This document shows positions 18,105 through 26,761 of a DNA stretch of 47,836 bases, one piece after another; position 1 is the first letter of the stretch; the number at the start of each line of letters is the position of its first letter. Source of the stretch: JBGSWL01 sp041752455 (GTDB lineage Bacteria > Pseudomonadota > Alphaproteobacteria > Rhizobiales > Rhizobiaceae); assembly GCA_041752455.1 (NCBI GenBank), contig JBGSWL010000096.1:1-47836 (forward strand). The letters run 5' to 3'. The position numbers were made by a program, and so were the translations under genes. The notes beneath the pieces were generated by a model. That model searched no databases. It saw only the letters and a program-made list of their open reading frames with translations, and had not been told where the DNA came from.

Positions 18105-19298
18105 ATGACCGCAACCGCCGAAACACCGACCGATGTGAGCTACCGGATCCGCATCGCCAAGACGATTGCGGACATCCCGTCTGAGATCTGGAACACGTTC
18201 GGCGGTGCGGCGCGCGGCACTGCCCTGCCCTATAACCCTTTCATCAGCCATGCCTTTCTCTCGGCGCTAGAGAAATCCGGCAGTGCCACGGCAGAGACCG
18301 GTTGGCTCGGCCAGCATCTGGTTCTGGAAGATGATGCCGGGCGCATACTCGGCGTGATGCCGTGCTACCTGAAATCACACAGCCAGGGTGAATACGTCTT
18401 CGACCATGCCTGGGCAGACGCCTGGCATCGCGCCGGCGGGCGCTACTATCCGAAGCTCCAGTGCTCGATCCCGTTCACGCCAGCGACCAGCCCGCGCATG
18501 CTGCTGGCACCTGGTGTTGGCGATGGCGCCCGCATGGCTTTCGCAGCAGGCCTGAAACAACTGACTGAAACCAACGGCCTTTCATCAGCCCATGTCACGT
18601 TCACGGCCAACGCCGACCTCGAGACCTTGTTGGCCAGCGGTTTCATGCACCGGGTCGATCAGCAGTTTCACTTCGAAAACCAGGGCTACGGCTGCTACGA
18701 CGATTTTCTCGAAACGCTCGCCTCACGCAAACGCAAGAACCTGAAAAAGGAACGCGCCACCGCACTCGAAAACGGCGTCACCATCGAGTGGCTCACCGGA
18801 TCGGACATCACCGAAGCCGTGCTCGACACCTTCTTCGTGTTCTACACCGATACCGGCGACCGCAAATGGGGACGTCCTTACCTGACCCGCGACTTCTATT
18901 CTCTCGTCGTGGAGGGGATGCGCGACGACATCCTGCTCGTCATGGCCAAGCGGAACGGCAGGTATGTCGCCGGGGCGATCAACTTCATCGGCGAGACGGC
19001 GCTCTACGGTCGGCACTGGGGCTGCATAGAACAGCATCCGATGCTGCATTTCGAGGTCTGCTATCATCAGGCCATCGACTTTGCGATCGCGCGCGGCCTG
19101 ACCATGGTGGAGGCAGGCGCGCAGGGCGAGCACAAGCTGGCGCGCGGCTATCTGCCGGTCACCACCCATTCGGCGCATTTCATTCCCCATGACGGGTTTC
19201 GCAGGGCAATTGCCGACTATTTGGCCCATGAGCGCGAGGAAGTGTCGCGGTTCGGCGAAATCCTGAAAGAAGCCGGCCCGTTTCGCAAAACCAGTTGA
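18105..19298 (+). CDS. N-acyltransferase of the COG3146 (peptidogalycan biosynthesis) family
   Basis: 397 residues with a tandem GNAT-like fold resembling FemAB aminoacyltransferases. Family landmarks: LPYNPFISHAFLSALE near residue 38, YYPKLQCSIPFTPATSPRML, RKRKNLKKERATAL and the C-terminal GAQGEHKLARGYLPVTTHS. Substrate is not established for the family. It starts 49 bases after the phosphodiesterase stop and continues the same operon. Confidence 0.87.
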   Translation: MTATAETPTDVSYRIRIAKTIADIPSEIWNTFGGAARGTALPYNPFISHAFLSALEKSGSATAETGWLGQHLVLEDDAGRILGVMPCYLKSHSQGEYVFDHAWADAWHRAGGRYYPKLQCSIPFTPATSPRMLLAPGVGDGARMAFAAGLKQLTETNGLSSAHVTFTANADLETLLASGFMHRVDQQFHFENQGYGCYDDFLETLASRKRKNLKKERATALENGVTIEWLTGSDITEAVLDTFFVFYTDTGDRKWGRPYLTRDFYSLVVEGMRDDILLVMAKRNGRYVAGAINFIGETALYGRHWGCIEQHPMLHFEVCYHQAIDFAIARGLTMVEAGAQGEHKLARGYLPVTTHSAHFIPHDGFRRAIADYLAHEREEVSRFGEILKEAGPFRKTS

Positions 19299-19351
19299 GA
19301 CTGCGCCCGCTTGGTGGCAAGCGCGGACGGACAAATCAGAGGAACGATACG

Positions 19352-19777
19352 ATGGCCTATGACACCGACAACATCTTCGCAAAGATCCTGCGCGGCGACA
19401 TCCCTTGCCACAAGGTGCACGAGGACGAGGACACGATCGTCATCATGGATGTGATGCCGCAGGCTGATGGCCACGCTCTGGTGATCCCGAAGGCACCGTC
19501 GCGCAATCTTCTCGATGCAACGCCGATGGCGCTTGGCGCGGTGATCGCGGTTGCCCAGCGCGTGGCGCGCGCGTCGATGCAAGCCTTTGCCGCCGACGGC
19601 ATTTCGATCCACCAGTTCAACGAGGCAGCCGGCGGGCAATCCGTGTTCCACCTGCACATGCATGTGATCCCGCGCCACGACGGCGTCGCGTTGCGACCGC
19701 ACACCGGTCAGATGGAAGACCAGGCGGTTCTGGCGCAAAACGCCGAGAAATTGCGCGCCGCCCTCGCAAACATTTGA
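19352..19777 (+). CDS. HIT family protein
   Basis: Histidine-triad nucleotide hydrolase/binding protein, 141 residues. The catalytic triad motif is HLHMHVIPR, and the N-terminal IFAKILRGDIPCHKVHEDE is typical of HinT-like members. ATG 19352 chosen; AGAGGAA lies about 8 bases upstream, whereas the longer frame begins inside the previous gene. Last gene of the RidA-GDPD-acyltransferase-HIT run; azlD ends convergently only 4 bases beyond it. Confidence 0.94.
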   Translation: MAYDTDNIFAKILRGDIPCHKVHEDEDTIVIMDVMPQADGHALVIPKAPSRNLLDATPMALGAVIAVAQRVARASMQAFAADGISIHQFNEAAGGQSVFHLHMHVIPRHDGVALRPHTGQMEDQAVLAQNAEKLRAALANI

Positions 19778-19781
19778 CGGG

Positions 19782-20138
19782 TCAAAAGCCTGCCGCCATT
19801 CCGGCTGCAAGCATGCAGACTGCCGCCAGTACCCCGGCAAAGACCTGCCGGGCGACGAAGAGATAAACCGCAAAGCCGACCGCTATGGCGGCAATGCGCA
19901 GCCAAACCGTGGTCTCCGCCGCAAGCGAACCGCCCGGCGCAATCACCAATTGGGCAATCACGGCGGCAACCAGGGCGGTTGCAATGGCGCGGACAAGCAC
20001 AAGAATCTCGGCGTTCTCGTCGATCCGGTTTCCCAGAAGTACGCCGAACACCCGCCAGATGTCGGTTGCAATCCAGCCTGCAATCAGGATGAAAGCGAAC
20101 TGCCACCAGAGGCTGTCGATCGACTGGTAGGTCAGCAT
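19782..20138 (-). CDS. azlD: AzlD family membrane protein
   Basis: Small partner (118 residues, four hydrophobic helices) of AzlC in a branched-chain amino acid exporter of the LIV-E type. Starts at ATG 20138, 7 bases after the azlC stop. The longer open frame upstream overlaps azlC and is not used. Function is inferred from pairing and the typical size. Confidence 0.88.
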   Translation of the reverse strand: MLTYQSIDSLWWQFAFILIAGWIATDIWRVFGVLLGNRIDENAEILVLVRAIATALVAAVIAQLVIAPGGSLAAETTVWLRIAAIAVGFAVYLFVARQVFAGVLAAVCMLAAGMAAGF

Positions 20139-20145
20139 GGTGCGC

Positions 20146-20889
20146 TCATGGCCGCGCCTTGCGGGCCGCAACCAGCTTGGCGCCGCCATAGGCCAAGCCG
20201 CCGCCGACAACACCGGCGAGCAGGATGCTCATGCCGGGGGCGACAACGGCAAAGAGCGGGCCGAGCGCAAGTCCGAAGATCATCGCCGCCTGACCGGACC
20301 GTTCCCGCGCCGATCCCCAAAGCGAGCAGAGAAAGTAGACCGGTGTCAGAAACAGCAGCACGGCAACCAGCTTTGTCGGCAGGACCGGCGCGAGCGTGTA
20401 GACAAGCGCCACGAGCACCACATTGGACGCTGTCAGCGTGCAGGCAAAACCGCCGAAAAAAGCGGTCCGGTACTGGCGCGGCACATCGCGGAAACGCGCC
20501 ATGGCCACGACAAAAGCGGTAATCGCCACGAAGTGTGACAGGAACAACAGCACCCAGGTCCGGCTTTTCGCTGTGCGCATTTCCGGCACCATTGCGACAA
20601 CCATCGGAAGCAGGCGCGCCGAAGACAGCGCCACGGCTGAAAAAGCCGTCAGCAACGACGCGCCCGCATTGATCGCCGCCACCAGGACGAACTTTGCCGG
20701 CAGGGCCCAGACGAAGCCGGTCATCAGCATGACATGGGCCAGCGGAAGCCCGCTTTCGCGCGCATAGGAGGCAAACCCGACAAAGGCCGCCATGAGCATG
20801 GCAGCCGGAAGCGAGATGACCTGACGCATCCCGGCAACGACCCAATACCGGGTGCCCTTCCCCGCTCCATTGTCCGAAGGCTGGTTCAT
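20146..20889 (-). CDS. azlC: AzlC family ABC-independent permease
   Basis: Large subunit (247 residues) of the AzlCD exporter; several membrane helices, with the characteristic early segment AAFVGFASYARESGLPLAHVMLMTG. Members export branched-chain or other small amino acids; substrate cannot be told from sequence. First gene of the azlCD pair. The clpA terminator lies between its start and the clpA stop. Confidence 0.88.
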   Translation of the reverse strand: MNQPSDNGAGKGTRYWVVAGMRQVISLPAAMLMAAFVGFASYARESGLPLAHVMLMTGFVWALPAKFVLVAAINAGASLLTAFSAVALSSARLLPMVVAMVPEMRTAKSRTWVLLFLSHFVAITAFVVAMARFRDVPRQYRTAFFGGFACTLTASNVVLVALVYTLAPVLPTKLVAVLLFLTPVYFLCSLWGSARERSGQAAMIFGLALGPLFAVVAPGMSILLAGVVGGGLAYGGAKLVAARKARP

Positions 20890-20928
20890 GACAAGCGCGG
20901 TAGCATGGCCCGTGCAGCGACAAAACGA

Positions 20929-20955
20929 AAAAGGCGGCCAACCGGCCGCCTTCTC
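20929..20955 (-). terminator. Terminator after clpA
   Basis: Minus strand: AAGGCGGCC / GGCCGCCTT stem (20952-20944 with 20939-20931) and a four-base loop, followed by a T-rich run (TTTTTCGTTTT). It is 27 bases beyond the clpA stop and just upstream of azlC. Confidence 0.85.
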
Positions 20956-20978
20956 AAGCTTGTCATGCCAATCCCGGC

Positions 20979-23495
20979 TTATTTGCGCGGGACGCGTGGT
21001 ACCGCGGAACGGCCCGGTTTCCTGGTACCCGGCATCTCCTCGCTGACGATATCGCCGGTTGTTTCCGGCTCGTCGCCTGCAGGCTCGTCATCCGCCGGCT
21101 TGTCATCGGTTGCCATGTCGTCGGTCGATCCGGCCTTGGCCTTGGCCTTCGGCTTGCGTTTGACTGGCACTTCCTTCTTGGGCTTGACTGGCAACTCGTC
21201 GGCCAACGCTTCCAGATGCAGCTTGCGCTCACCAAGATCGTCGGCAACCACGGTGACTTTCACCGTGCCGCCAGTGCGCAGCTTGCCGAACAGAACCTCG
21301 TCGGCGAGCGGCTTCTTGATGTGCTCCTGGATCACGCGGCTCAGCGGACGCGCGCCCATGCGATCATCATAGCCCTTCTCCGCCAGCCACTCGATGGCTT
21401 CCGGCGACAGGTCGAAGGTCACGCCGCGTTCGGCAAGCTGGGCTTCAAGCTGCATGACGAACTTCTGCACGACCTTGTGGATGACCGGAACCGGCAGCGG
21501 ACCAAACGGAATGATTGCGTCGAGACGGTTGCGGAATTCCGGCGTGAACAGCCGGTTGATCGCCTCCATGTCGTCACCTTCGCGCCGCGACGAACCAAAG
21601 CCGATCGCATTTTTCTGCATGTCGGCAGCGCCAGCGTTGGTAGTCATGATCAGGATGACATTGCGGAAATCGATCTGCTTGCCGGTATGGTCCGTCAGCT
21701 TGCCGTGGTCCATGACCTGCAGAAGGATGTTGAACAGGTCCGGATGGGCCTTTTCGATTTCATCCAGCAGCAGGACGCAATGCGGATGCTGGTCGACGCC
21801 GTCGGTCAGCAAACCGCCCTGATCAAAGCCGACATAGCCGGGAGGTGCACCGATCAGGCGCGAAACCGTGTGCCGCTCCATGTATTCAGACATGTCGAAG
21901 CGCAACAGTTCGACGCCGAGCGAGGCGGCCAACTGCTTGGCGACTTCGGTCTTGCCGACCCCGGTCGGACCCGAGAAGAGGTAGGAACCGATCGGCTTTT
22001 CCGGCTCTCGAAGGCCGGCACGCGCCAGCTTGATCGACGAGGCCAGCGACTCGATCGCCAGATCCTGGCCATAGACAATGCGCTTGAGCTCCTTCTCGAG
22101 GTTGGCAAGCACTTCCGCGTCATCCTTGGAGACGGTCTTCGGCGGGATGCGCGCCATCGTGGCAATGGTGGCCTCGATATCCTCGATGGTGATCGTCTTC
22201 TTGCGCTTGTCGGCAGACACAAGCATCTGGCGTGCGCCTGTTTCATCGACGACGTCGATCGCCTTGTCCGGCAGTTTGCGGTCGTTGATGTATCGCGCCG
22301 ACAGTTCGACAGCCGCCTTGATGGCCTCGTCGGTATAGGTGACCTTGTGGAAGTCCTCGAAATACGGCTTCAGGCCCTTCATGATCTCGATGGCATCGTC
22401 GACCGTCGGTTCATTGACATCGATCTTCTGGAACCGGCGCACGAGCGCTCGATCCTTTTCGAAGAACTGGCGGAACTCCTTGTAGGTCGTCGATCCGATG
22501 CAGCGGATCGTGCCGCTCGACAGCGCCGGCTTCAGGAGGTTGGAGGCGTCCATCGCCCCGCCCGACGTCGCGCCTGCACCGATCACCGTATGGATCTCGT
22601 CGATGAACAGGATTGCATCGGGATGGATCTCAAGCTCTTTGACGACTTGCTTCAAGCGTTCCTCGAAGTCGCCGCGGTAGCGCGTTCCGGCAATCAGCGA
22701 GCCCATGTCGAGCGAAAAGATCGTCGACTTGGCAAGGACTTCCGGCACATCGCCATCGACGATGCGCTTGGCAAGACCTTCGGCGATCGCCGTCTTGCCG
22801 ACACCGGGATCACCGACATAGAGCGGGTTGTTCTTCGAGCGGCGGCAAAGAACCTGGATGGTGCGGTTGATTTCCTCGGCCCGCCCGATCAGTGGATCGA
22901 TCTTGCCGCTGCGCGCCTTTGCATTGAGATCGACGCAATAGGTCGACAGGGCGCTTTCGGGCTTCTTGCCCTGTTCTTCCTGTTCGGTGCGACCGGTCGT
23001 GCCCTCGCCTTCCGGGCTTTCGGCACCGGTGGGCGTGCGCGAAACCGAGGCGCCGGGACGCTTGGCAATGCCATGAGCGATGTAATTGACGGCATCATAG
23101 CGCGTCATGTTCTGCTCTTGCAGGAAGTAAGCGGCATGGCTTTCGCGTTCGGCAAAGATCGCCACCAGCACATTGGCGCCGGTCACTTCCTCGCGGCCGG
23201 ATGACTGGACATGGATGACGGCGCGCTGGATGACGCGCTGGAAGCCCGCCGTCGGCTTCGCATCTTCATCGTAACCGGTGACCAGATTGGTCAGATCGTC
23301 ATCGACATAATCGACAAGGGTCTTGCGCAGGCTGGTGACATCGACATTGCACGCATCCAGAACGGCGCGCGCATCCTTGTCGTCGAGCAGCGCCAGCAGC
23401 AGATGCTCCAGTGTTGCATATTCGTGGTCGCGCTCGTTGGCAAAGGTCAGAGCCTGATGCAGGGCGCGTTCGAGTGTGGGCGTGAAGGCTGGCAT
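20979..23495 (-). CDS. clpA: ATP-dependent Clp protease ATP-binding subunit ClpA
   Basis: AAA+ unfoldase that feeds substrates to ClpP. 838 residues from ATG 23495. N-domain (1-140) that docks ClpS, then D1 with Walker A GDPGVGKTAIAEG and D2 with Walker A GPTGVGKTEVAKQ. The ClpP-docking loop appears as IGF in KNAIGFGSS. The last 70 or so residues form a low-complexity tail (Lys/Pro-rich then Asp/Glu/Pro-rich), absent from E. coli ClpA (758). The start shares one base with the clpS stop (TAATG), implying coupled translation. Confidence 0.97.
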   Translation of the reverse strand: MPAFTPTLERALHQALTFANERDHEYATLEHLLLALLDDKDARAVLDACNVDVTSLRKTLVDYVDDDLTNLVTGYDEDAKPTAGFQRVIQRAVIHVQSSGREEVTGANVLVAIFAERESHAAYFLQEQNMTRYDAVNYIAHGIAKRPGASVSRTPTGAESPEGEGTTGRTEQEEQGKKPESALSTYCVDLNAKARSGKIDPLIGRAEEINRTIQVLCRRSKNNPLYVGDPGVGKTAIAEGLAKRIVDGDVPEVLAKSTIFSLDMGSLIAGTRYRGDFEERLKQVVKELEIHPDAILFIDEIHTVIGAGATSGGAMDASNLLKPALSSGTIRCIGSTTYKEFRQFFEKDRALVRRFQKIDVNEPTVDDAIEIMKGLKPYFEDFHKVTYTDEAIKAAVELSARYINDRKLPDKAIDVVDETGARQMLVSADKRKKTITIEDIEATIATMARIPPKTVSKDDAEVLANLEKELKRIVYGQDLAIESLASSIKLARAGLREPEKPIGSYLFSGPTGVGKTEVAKQLAASLGVELLRFDMSEYMERHTVSRLIGAPPGYVGFDQGGLLTDGVDQHPHCVLLLDEIEKAHPDLFNILLQVMDHGKLTDHTGKQIDFRNVILIMTTNAGAADMQKNAIGFGSSRREGDDMEAINRLFTPEFRNRLDAIIPFGPLPVPVIHKVVQKFVMQLEAQLAERGVTFDLSPEAIEWLAEKGYDDRMGARPLSRVIQEHIKKPLADEVLFGKLRTGGTVKVTVVADDLGERKLHLEALADELPVKPKKEVPVKRKPKAKAKAGSTDDMATDDKPADDEPAGDEPETTGDIVSEEMPGTRKPGRSAVPRVPRK

Positions 23496-23896
23496 TATTG
23501 TTTCTCCATCACGCATTGAAGCGGGTGTTGGTTTTGGCGGGCGAAATCCATGACCTGCGTAACCTTGGTTTCGGCGATCTCGTAGGTGTAGACCCCGCAC
23601 TCACCGACACCATGGTTATGCACGTGCAGCATGATCCTTGTTGCCTCGTCCCGGCTCTTTGAAAAGAACCGCTCGATCACGTGCACAACGAACTCCATCG
23701 GCGTGTAGTCGTCATTGAGAATGAGAACCCGGTAGAGGTTCGGCCGTTTGGTCTTGGGCTTGGTGCGTGTGATGACACCGGTTCCGCGACCGGGACCCTC
23801 CGGGCCTCGGTCGTCGTCTGCATCTGCCCTGGGAGGCGAGATGAACGGCGTGGCAAACATGACATGAGATTGAATCATCGGCGGGTACTTGTCCAT
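23495..23896 (-). CDS. clpS: ATP-dependent Clp protease adaptor ClpS
   Basis: N-degron adaptor that delivers substrates with bulky N-terminal residues to ClpAP. The core is clear: RPNLYRVLILNDDYTPMEF, with the conserved DD.TP.E.F residues that line the N-degron pocket, then a C-terminal GECGVYTYEIAETK. The N-terminus is uncertain: ATG codons occur at 23905, 23896, 23878 and 23860. 23896 has GGAG close upstream and gives 133 residues; the others lack a clear ribosome site. The flexible N-terminal extension is needed in other ClpS proteins for delivery. It overlaps clpA by one base. Confidence 0.94.
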   Translation of the reverse strand: MDKYPPMIQSHVMFATPFISPPRADADDDRGPEGPGRGTGVITRTKPKTKRPNLYRVLILNDDYTPMEFVVHVIERFFSKSRDEATRIMLHVHNHGVGECGVYTYEIAETKVTQVMDFARQNQHPLQCVMEKQ

Positions 23897-24011
23897 CGTC
23901 TCCATGGTGGGGCGAAAACGATATTTAGGTGTGTCCGTGCCGAATGTAAGGCCCCGTCGCGTGGCAGCGTCAACCAATGTGACGCGCGGCCGCCACCGGC
24001 AGGCCGCAAAA

Positions 24012-24046
24012 GCAAAAAGCCCGCCTGTCGCGAACGACAGGCGGGC
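24012..24046 (-). terminator. Terminator after the phasin gene
   Basis: Minus strand: perfect 12-bp stem (24046-24035 with 24030-24019, GCCCGCCTGTCG type) with a four-base loop, followed by TTTTTGCTTTT. It lies 50 bases past the phasin stop and separates that gene from clpS. Confidence 0.92.
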
Positions 24047-24096
24047 CTTGGAACCGGACGCAAACGCCTAAGCGCTGCGTCAAATTGTGGCGCAGA

Positions 24097-24426
24097 TTAC
24101 TTTGCAGCCGGCATCATGCCTTCGAAAGGCTTGTAGGCTTCCTTGGCGAGGTCGGTGTAGAGTTCGCCCATCTTGGTTGCCTGGGCAACCATCGTTTCGT
24201 AGGCAGACTTCATGTAGTTGGTCTGGACTTCCATTGCAGCTTCAAGCGACTTCGAGGCAGCCAGCTTTTCGAAAGCAGCGGCGCCAGCTTCGTAGGAAGC
24301 CTTCGAGTAGTCGGTTGCTTCGGTAGCAATGGCCTGCATGCCCTTGGTCATCGACGCATAGGCCTTGAGGGAGTTGTCCATCATTTCCTTGGACGACTTG
24401 TTCATGTCTTCAAACGATTTCATCAT
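24097..24426 (-). CDS. Phasin family protein
   Basis: Small amphipathic helical protein that coats polyhydroxyalkanoate granules. 109 residues from the first of two ATG codons (24426), with AAGG 8 bases upstream. Met/Lys/Ala-rich helices and the segment ASKSLEAAMEVQTNYMKSAYE match the Phasin_2 family. No PHA synthase gene is in the window. It has an unusual upstream region of TGCA repeats and a strong private terminator, so it is a monocistronic, probably highly expressed unit. Confidence 0.9.
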   Translation of the reverse strand: MMKSFEDMNKSSKEMMDNSLKAYASMTKGMQAIATEATDYSKASYEAGAAAFEKLAASKSLEAAMEVQTNYMKSAYETMVAQATKMGELYTDLAKEAYKPFEGMMPAAK

Positions 24427-24499
24427 GTGAGCACCTTGTGGGTTGGTTGAGGGTCTTACCGGGCCCCTCAGCAAGAGAAGTCCTGACCCCACACTTAGT

Positions 24500-24547
24500 G
24501 TGCACTGCACCATTTTGCAAGCGCTAATATTGCAACGCACAAAATGT
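24500..24547 (-). promoter_or_regulatory. TGCA-rich dyad cluster upstream of the phasin gene
   Basis: Within 48 bases occur GTGCACTGCAC (24500-24510), two TTGCAA palindromes flanking a 9-base spacer, and CATTTTG / CAAAATG inverted arms (24511-24517 and 24540-24546). TGC-rich sites of this kind are bound by PhaR-type repressors of phasin genes in other alphaproteobacteria. Assignment to PhaR is inference. Confidence 0.4.
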
Positions 24548-24579
24548 GCACCGTTCTGGCACCGTCGATCAACCCATCA

Positions 24580-24602
24580 GTTACCATAAACCGATTGGTA
24601 AC
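24580..24602 (+). promoter_or_regulatory. Inverted repeat GTTACCA-N9-TGGTAAC
   Basis: Perfect 7-bp arms (24580-24586 and 24596-24602) in the divergent space between the phasin gene and the carboxypeptidase gene, about 85 bases before the latter's start. Geometry suits a dimeric regulator; none can be named. Confidence 0.35.
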
Positions 24603-24685
24603 GGCCCTGCCCTACCGTGAGGCCTTCATCCGGCTTTGGTCGGTCTTGTCCGCGTCCCAGGTACGAGAGTGTGTGTCCAGTGTTC

Positions 24686-25996
24686 ATGTCCTTTGATTTC
24701 CGAGCGTCGATCGGGGCGCGATTCCCTTTTCGCTTCATCGCAACTCTCGTCATGGCGCTCGTCCTGACCGGAACCGCGACCATCCAGCCAGCATTTGCCA
24801 ATGAAAAATATGCCGGCATCGTCATCGATGCCAACACCGGCAAGACGCTTTACGACCATCAGGCCGACAACACCCGTTTCCCGGCATCACTCACAAAGAT
24901 GATGACGCTCTACATGCTGTTTGAGGCCATGAAGGCGGGCAAGGTCGAGAAATCGACGCGCATCCGGTTTTCTGCCCACGCCTCCGGAATGGTCCCGTCC
25001 AAGCTTGGGATCAAGCCGGGCGGCTCGATCACCGCCGAACAGGCAATCCTGGCCCTTGTCACCAAATCCGCCAACGACGTCGCTGCCGCCGTCGCCGAGC
25101 ATCTCGGCGGTACGGAAGGCCGATTTGCCGAGATGATGACTGCCAAGGCCCGCCAGCTCGGAATGAACGGCACACGGTTTCGCAATGCATCCGGTTTGCC
25201 GGACAGCCGTCAGGTGACAACGGCCCGTGACATGGCGCGCCTCGGCATTGCCCTGCAGGAGCATTTCCCGCGCGAGTTCGCCTACTTCAAGACCCGCAGT
25301 TTCAAGTTCGGCAAGACCAGCATGTCCAACCACAACCGGCTTCTCGGACAGGTGCGCGGTGTCGATGGCATCAAGACCGGATATACCAAGGCTTCAGGCT
25401 TCAACCTCGTCACCTCGGTCAATGTCGATGGCAAAAGCATTGTCGCCGTCGTTCTCGGTGGCCGTTCGGGTGCCTCGCGCAATGCCCAGATGCAGGATCT
25501 GATTGCAAGATACCTGCCCAAGGCATCGCGCCGTGGTGGTGGCGACCTGATCGCAAAAACCGCACCGACCGACTTTGCCGACCAGCCGCAGGTTGCCGGC
25601 ATTGCAGCCATTCCGCTGGAGCGCCTGCCGGTTCCCGCTTTTGCTTCCGAACCGGTCACGGGAACGGCACCGGTCGTCGCCTATGCGCCGGAACCAAGCC
25701 CGCAGGCGGCCATCGACGAGATAACAACCGCAAGCACCAATGCGCGCGATGGTTGGGTGATCCAGATCGGAGCGCTTGAAAGCCAGCAGCAGGCGCTTGA
25801 CTACCTGCAGACCGCACAATCCAGAGCCACCAAACTGCTCGGCAGCCGCGATCCGTTCGTTGAAGTCTTCGTCAAGGGCGGCACGCAGTACCACCGCGCC
25901 CGCTTTGCCGGATTTGCCTCGAAGTCTGAAGCCTGGAACGCCTGTGCGGCGCTCAAGAAGCTGAAATACGGCTGTCTCGCCACCGAGATCCAATGA
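24686..25996 (+). CDS. D-alanyl-D-alanine carboxypeptidase with C-terminal SPOR domain
   Basis: Periplasmic low-molecular-mass penicillin-binding protein (S11 family) that trims the terminal D-Ala from peptidoglycan stem peptides. 436 residues from ATG 24686; a GTG at 24617 is possible but would put 23 residues before the signal peptide. Signal peptide ends near PAFA (about residue 38). Active-site motifs: ASLTKM (SxxK), KSANDV (SxN), IKTGYTKASG (KTG). A linker of about 100 residues leads to a SPOR domain (DGWVIQIGALESQQQAL to the end), which binds denuded glycan strands and usually directs proteins to the division site. Confidence 0.94.
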   Translation: MSFDFRASIGARFPFRFIATLVMALVLTGTATIQPAFANEKYAGIVIDANTGKTLYDHQADNTRFPASLTKMMTLYMLFEAMKAGKVEKSTRIRFSAHASGMVPSKLGIKPGGSITAEQAILALVTKSANDVAAAVAEHLGGTEGRFAEMMTAKARQLGMNGTRFRNASGLPDSRQVTTARDMARLGIALQEHFPREFAYFKTRSFKFGKTSMSNHNRLLGQVRGVDGIKTGYTKASGFNLVTSVNVDGKSIVAVVLGGRSGASRNAQMQDLIARYLPKASRRGGGDLIAKTAPTDFADQPQVAGIAAIPLERLPVPAFASEPVTGTAPVVAYAPEPSPQAAIDEITTASTNARDGWVIQIGALESQQQALDYLQTAQSRATKLLGSRDPFVEVFVKGGTQYHRARFAGFASKSEAWNACAALKKLKYGCLATEIQ

Positions 25997-26000
25997 TCGA

Positions 26001-26022
26001 CGCGGGCGCATTGTCGCCCGCG
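26001..26022. terminator. Hairpin between convergent genes
   Basis: Perfect 8-bp stem CGCGGGCG / CGCCCGCG with loop CATTGT, 5 bases after the carboxypeptidase stop and before the convergent J-domain gene. No T tract on either strand, so at best a weak or Rho-assisted terminator. Confidence 0.45.
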
Positions 26023-26056
26023 CCTGGAAGTTCTTCGCCCCAACCCGTATCTCGTA

Positions 26057-26761
26057 TCAGGGCCGTTCCCCATGGATCCGCAAGAGAAAATCCTTCGCTT
26101 CGTTAATCCGCTGAGCCAGAAAGTCGCTTCCGCCGAGGTCCGGATGGACCCGCTGCATCAACTTGCGATGCGCCTTGCGGATTTCAACAATGGTCGCTCC
26201 CGCTTCAAGACCAAGGATCTGGTGGGCCTCCTGCTCGGTCATGGCGCCCGAATGGCGCGGGCCAGCCTGCCCCGTGCCGAGATCCGGTTGCGCGTCGTCT
26301 CGCCAGCCGGGCAACCGGCGGTCAAGATACGCCTCAAGTAGGTCGACGCTTTCACGATCGTCGGCAATTTCGCGCAGCAGGTCGAAAAGTTCGTCTTCTG
26401 CCAGGACCGACAACTGACGGCCCTCGAAGTTGCCTGCCAGCACCGTCCCGTCCATGTCGCCGGTATCGTGATCGAGCATCATGTCCAGCATGGCACTGCG
26501 CACTGTGGACTGGCGCCCCGGCTGACGGCTGACGCAGCCGGCATTGCGCGCGCGGATGAAGAGGGTCACGGCAAAGCCGAGCACCGGCAGTCCGAGCGCC
26601 GGCCGACCTGTCAAGGTCGCCACGATCCCGAGCAGCGTCACCAGAACCGGCACGACATAGCGCAATTGCCGCGCCAGAGCCGCCGCCGGCGTTGTGGCGA
26701 GATACCAGAATCCCAGACCGAGAAAGCCGATGACCGCCACGATGGTCAGGAATGCACTCAT
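26057..26761 (-). CDS. Membrane-anchored J-domain (DnaJ-like) protein
   Basis: 234 residues: two N-terminal hydrophobic helices (about 1-22 and 35-70), an acidic middle part, and a C-terminal J-domain (about 175-230) with the intact HPD tripeptide in QRVHPDLGGSDF. J-domains stimulate DnaK/Hsp70 ATPase, so this would recruit DnaK to the inner membrane. The arrangement resembles Tim14/Pam18-like and DjlC-like proteins. Its ATG overlaps the stop of the VWA gene as ATGA (26758-26761). Confidence 0.88.
   Translation of the reverse strand: MSAFLTIVAVIGFLGLGFWYLATTPAAALARQLRYVVPVLVTLLGIVATLTGRPALGLPVLGFAVTLFIRARNAGCVSRQPGRQSTVRSAMLDMMLDHDTGDMDGTVLAGNFEGRQLSVLAEDELFDLLREIADDRESVDLLEAYLDRRLPGWRDDAQPDLGTGQAGPRHSGAMTEQEAHQILGLEAGATIVEIRKAHRKLMQRVHPDLGGSDFLAQRINEAKDFLLRIHGERP

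Noticed and set aside
21216..23204. A 662-codon open frame antisense to clpA
   Set aside because: Arises from GC-rich third positions of clpA; composition is His/Arg-rich as in other shadow frames, no family resemblance.
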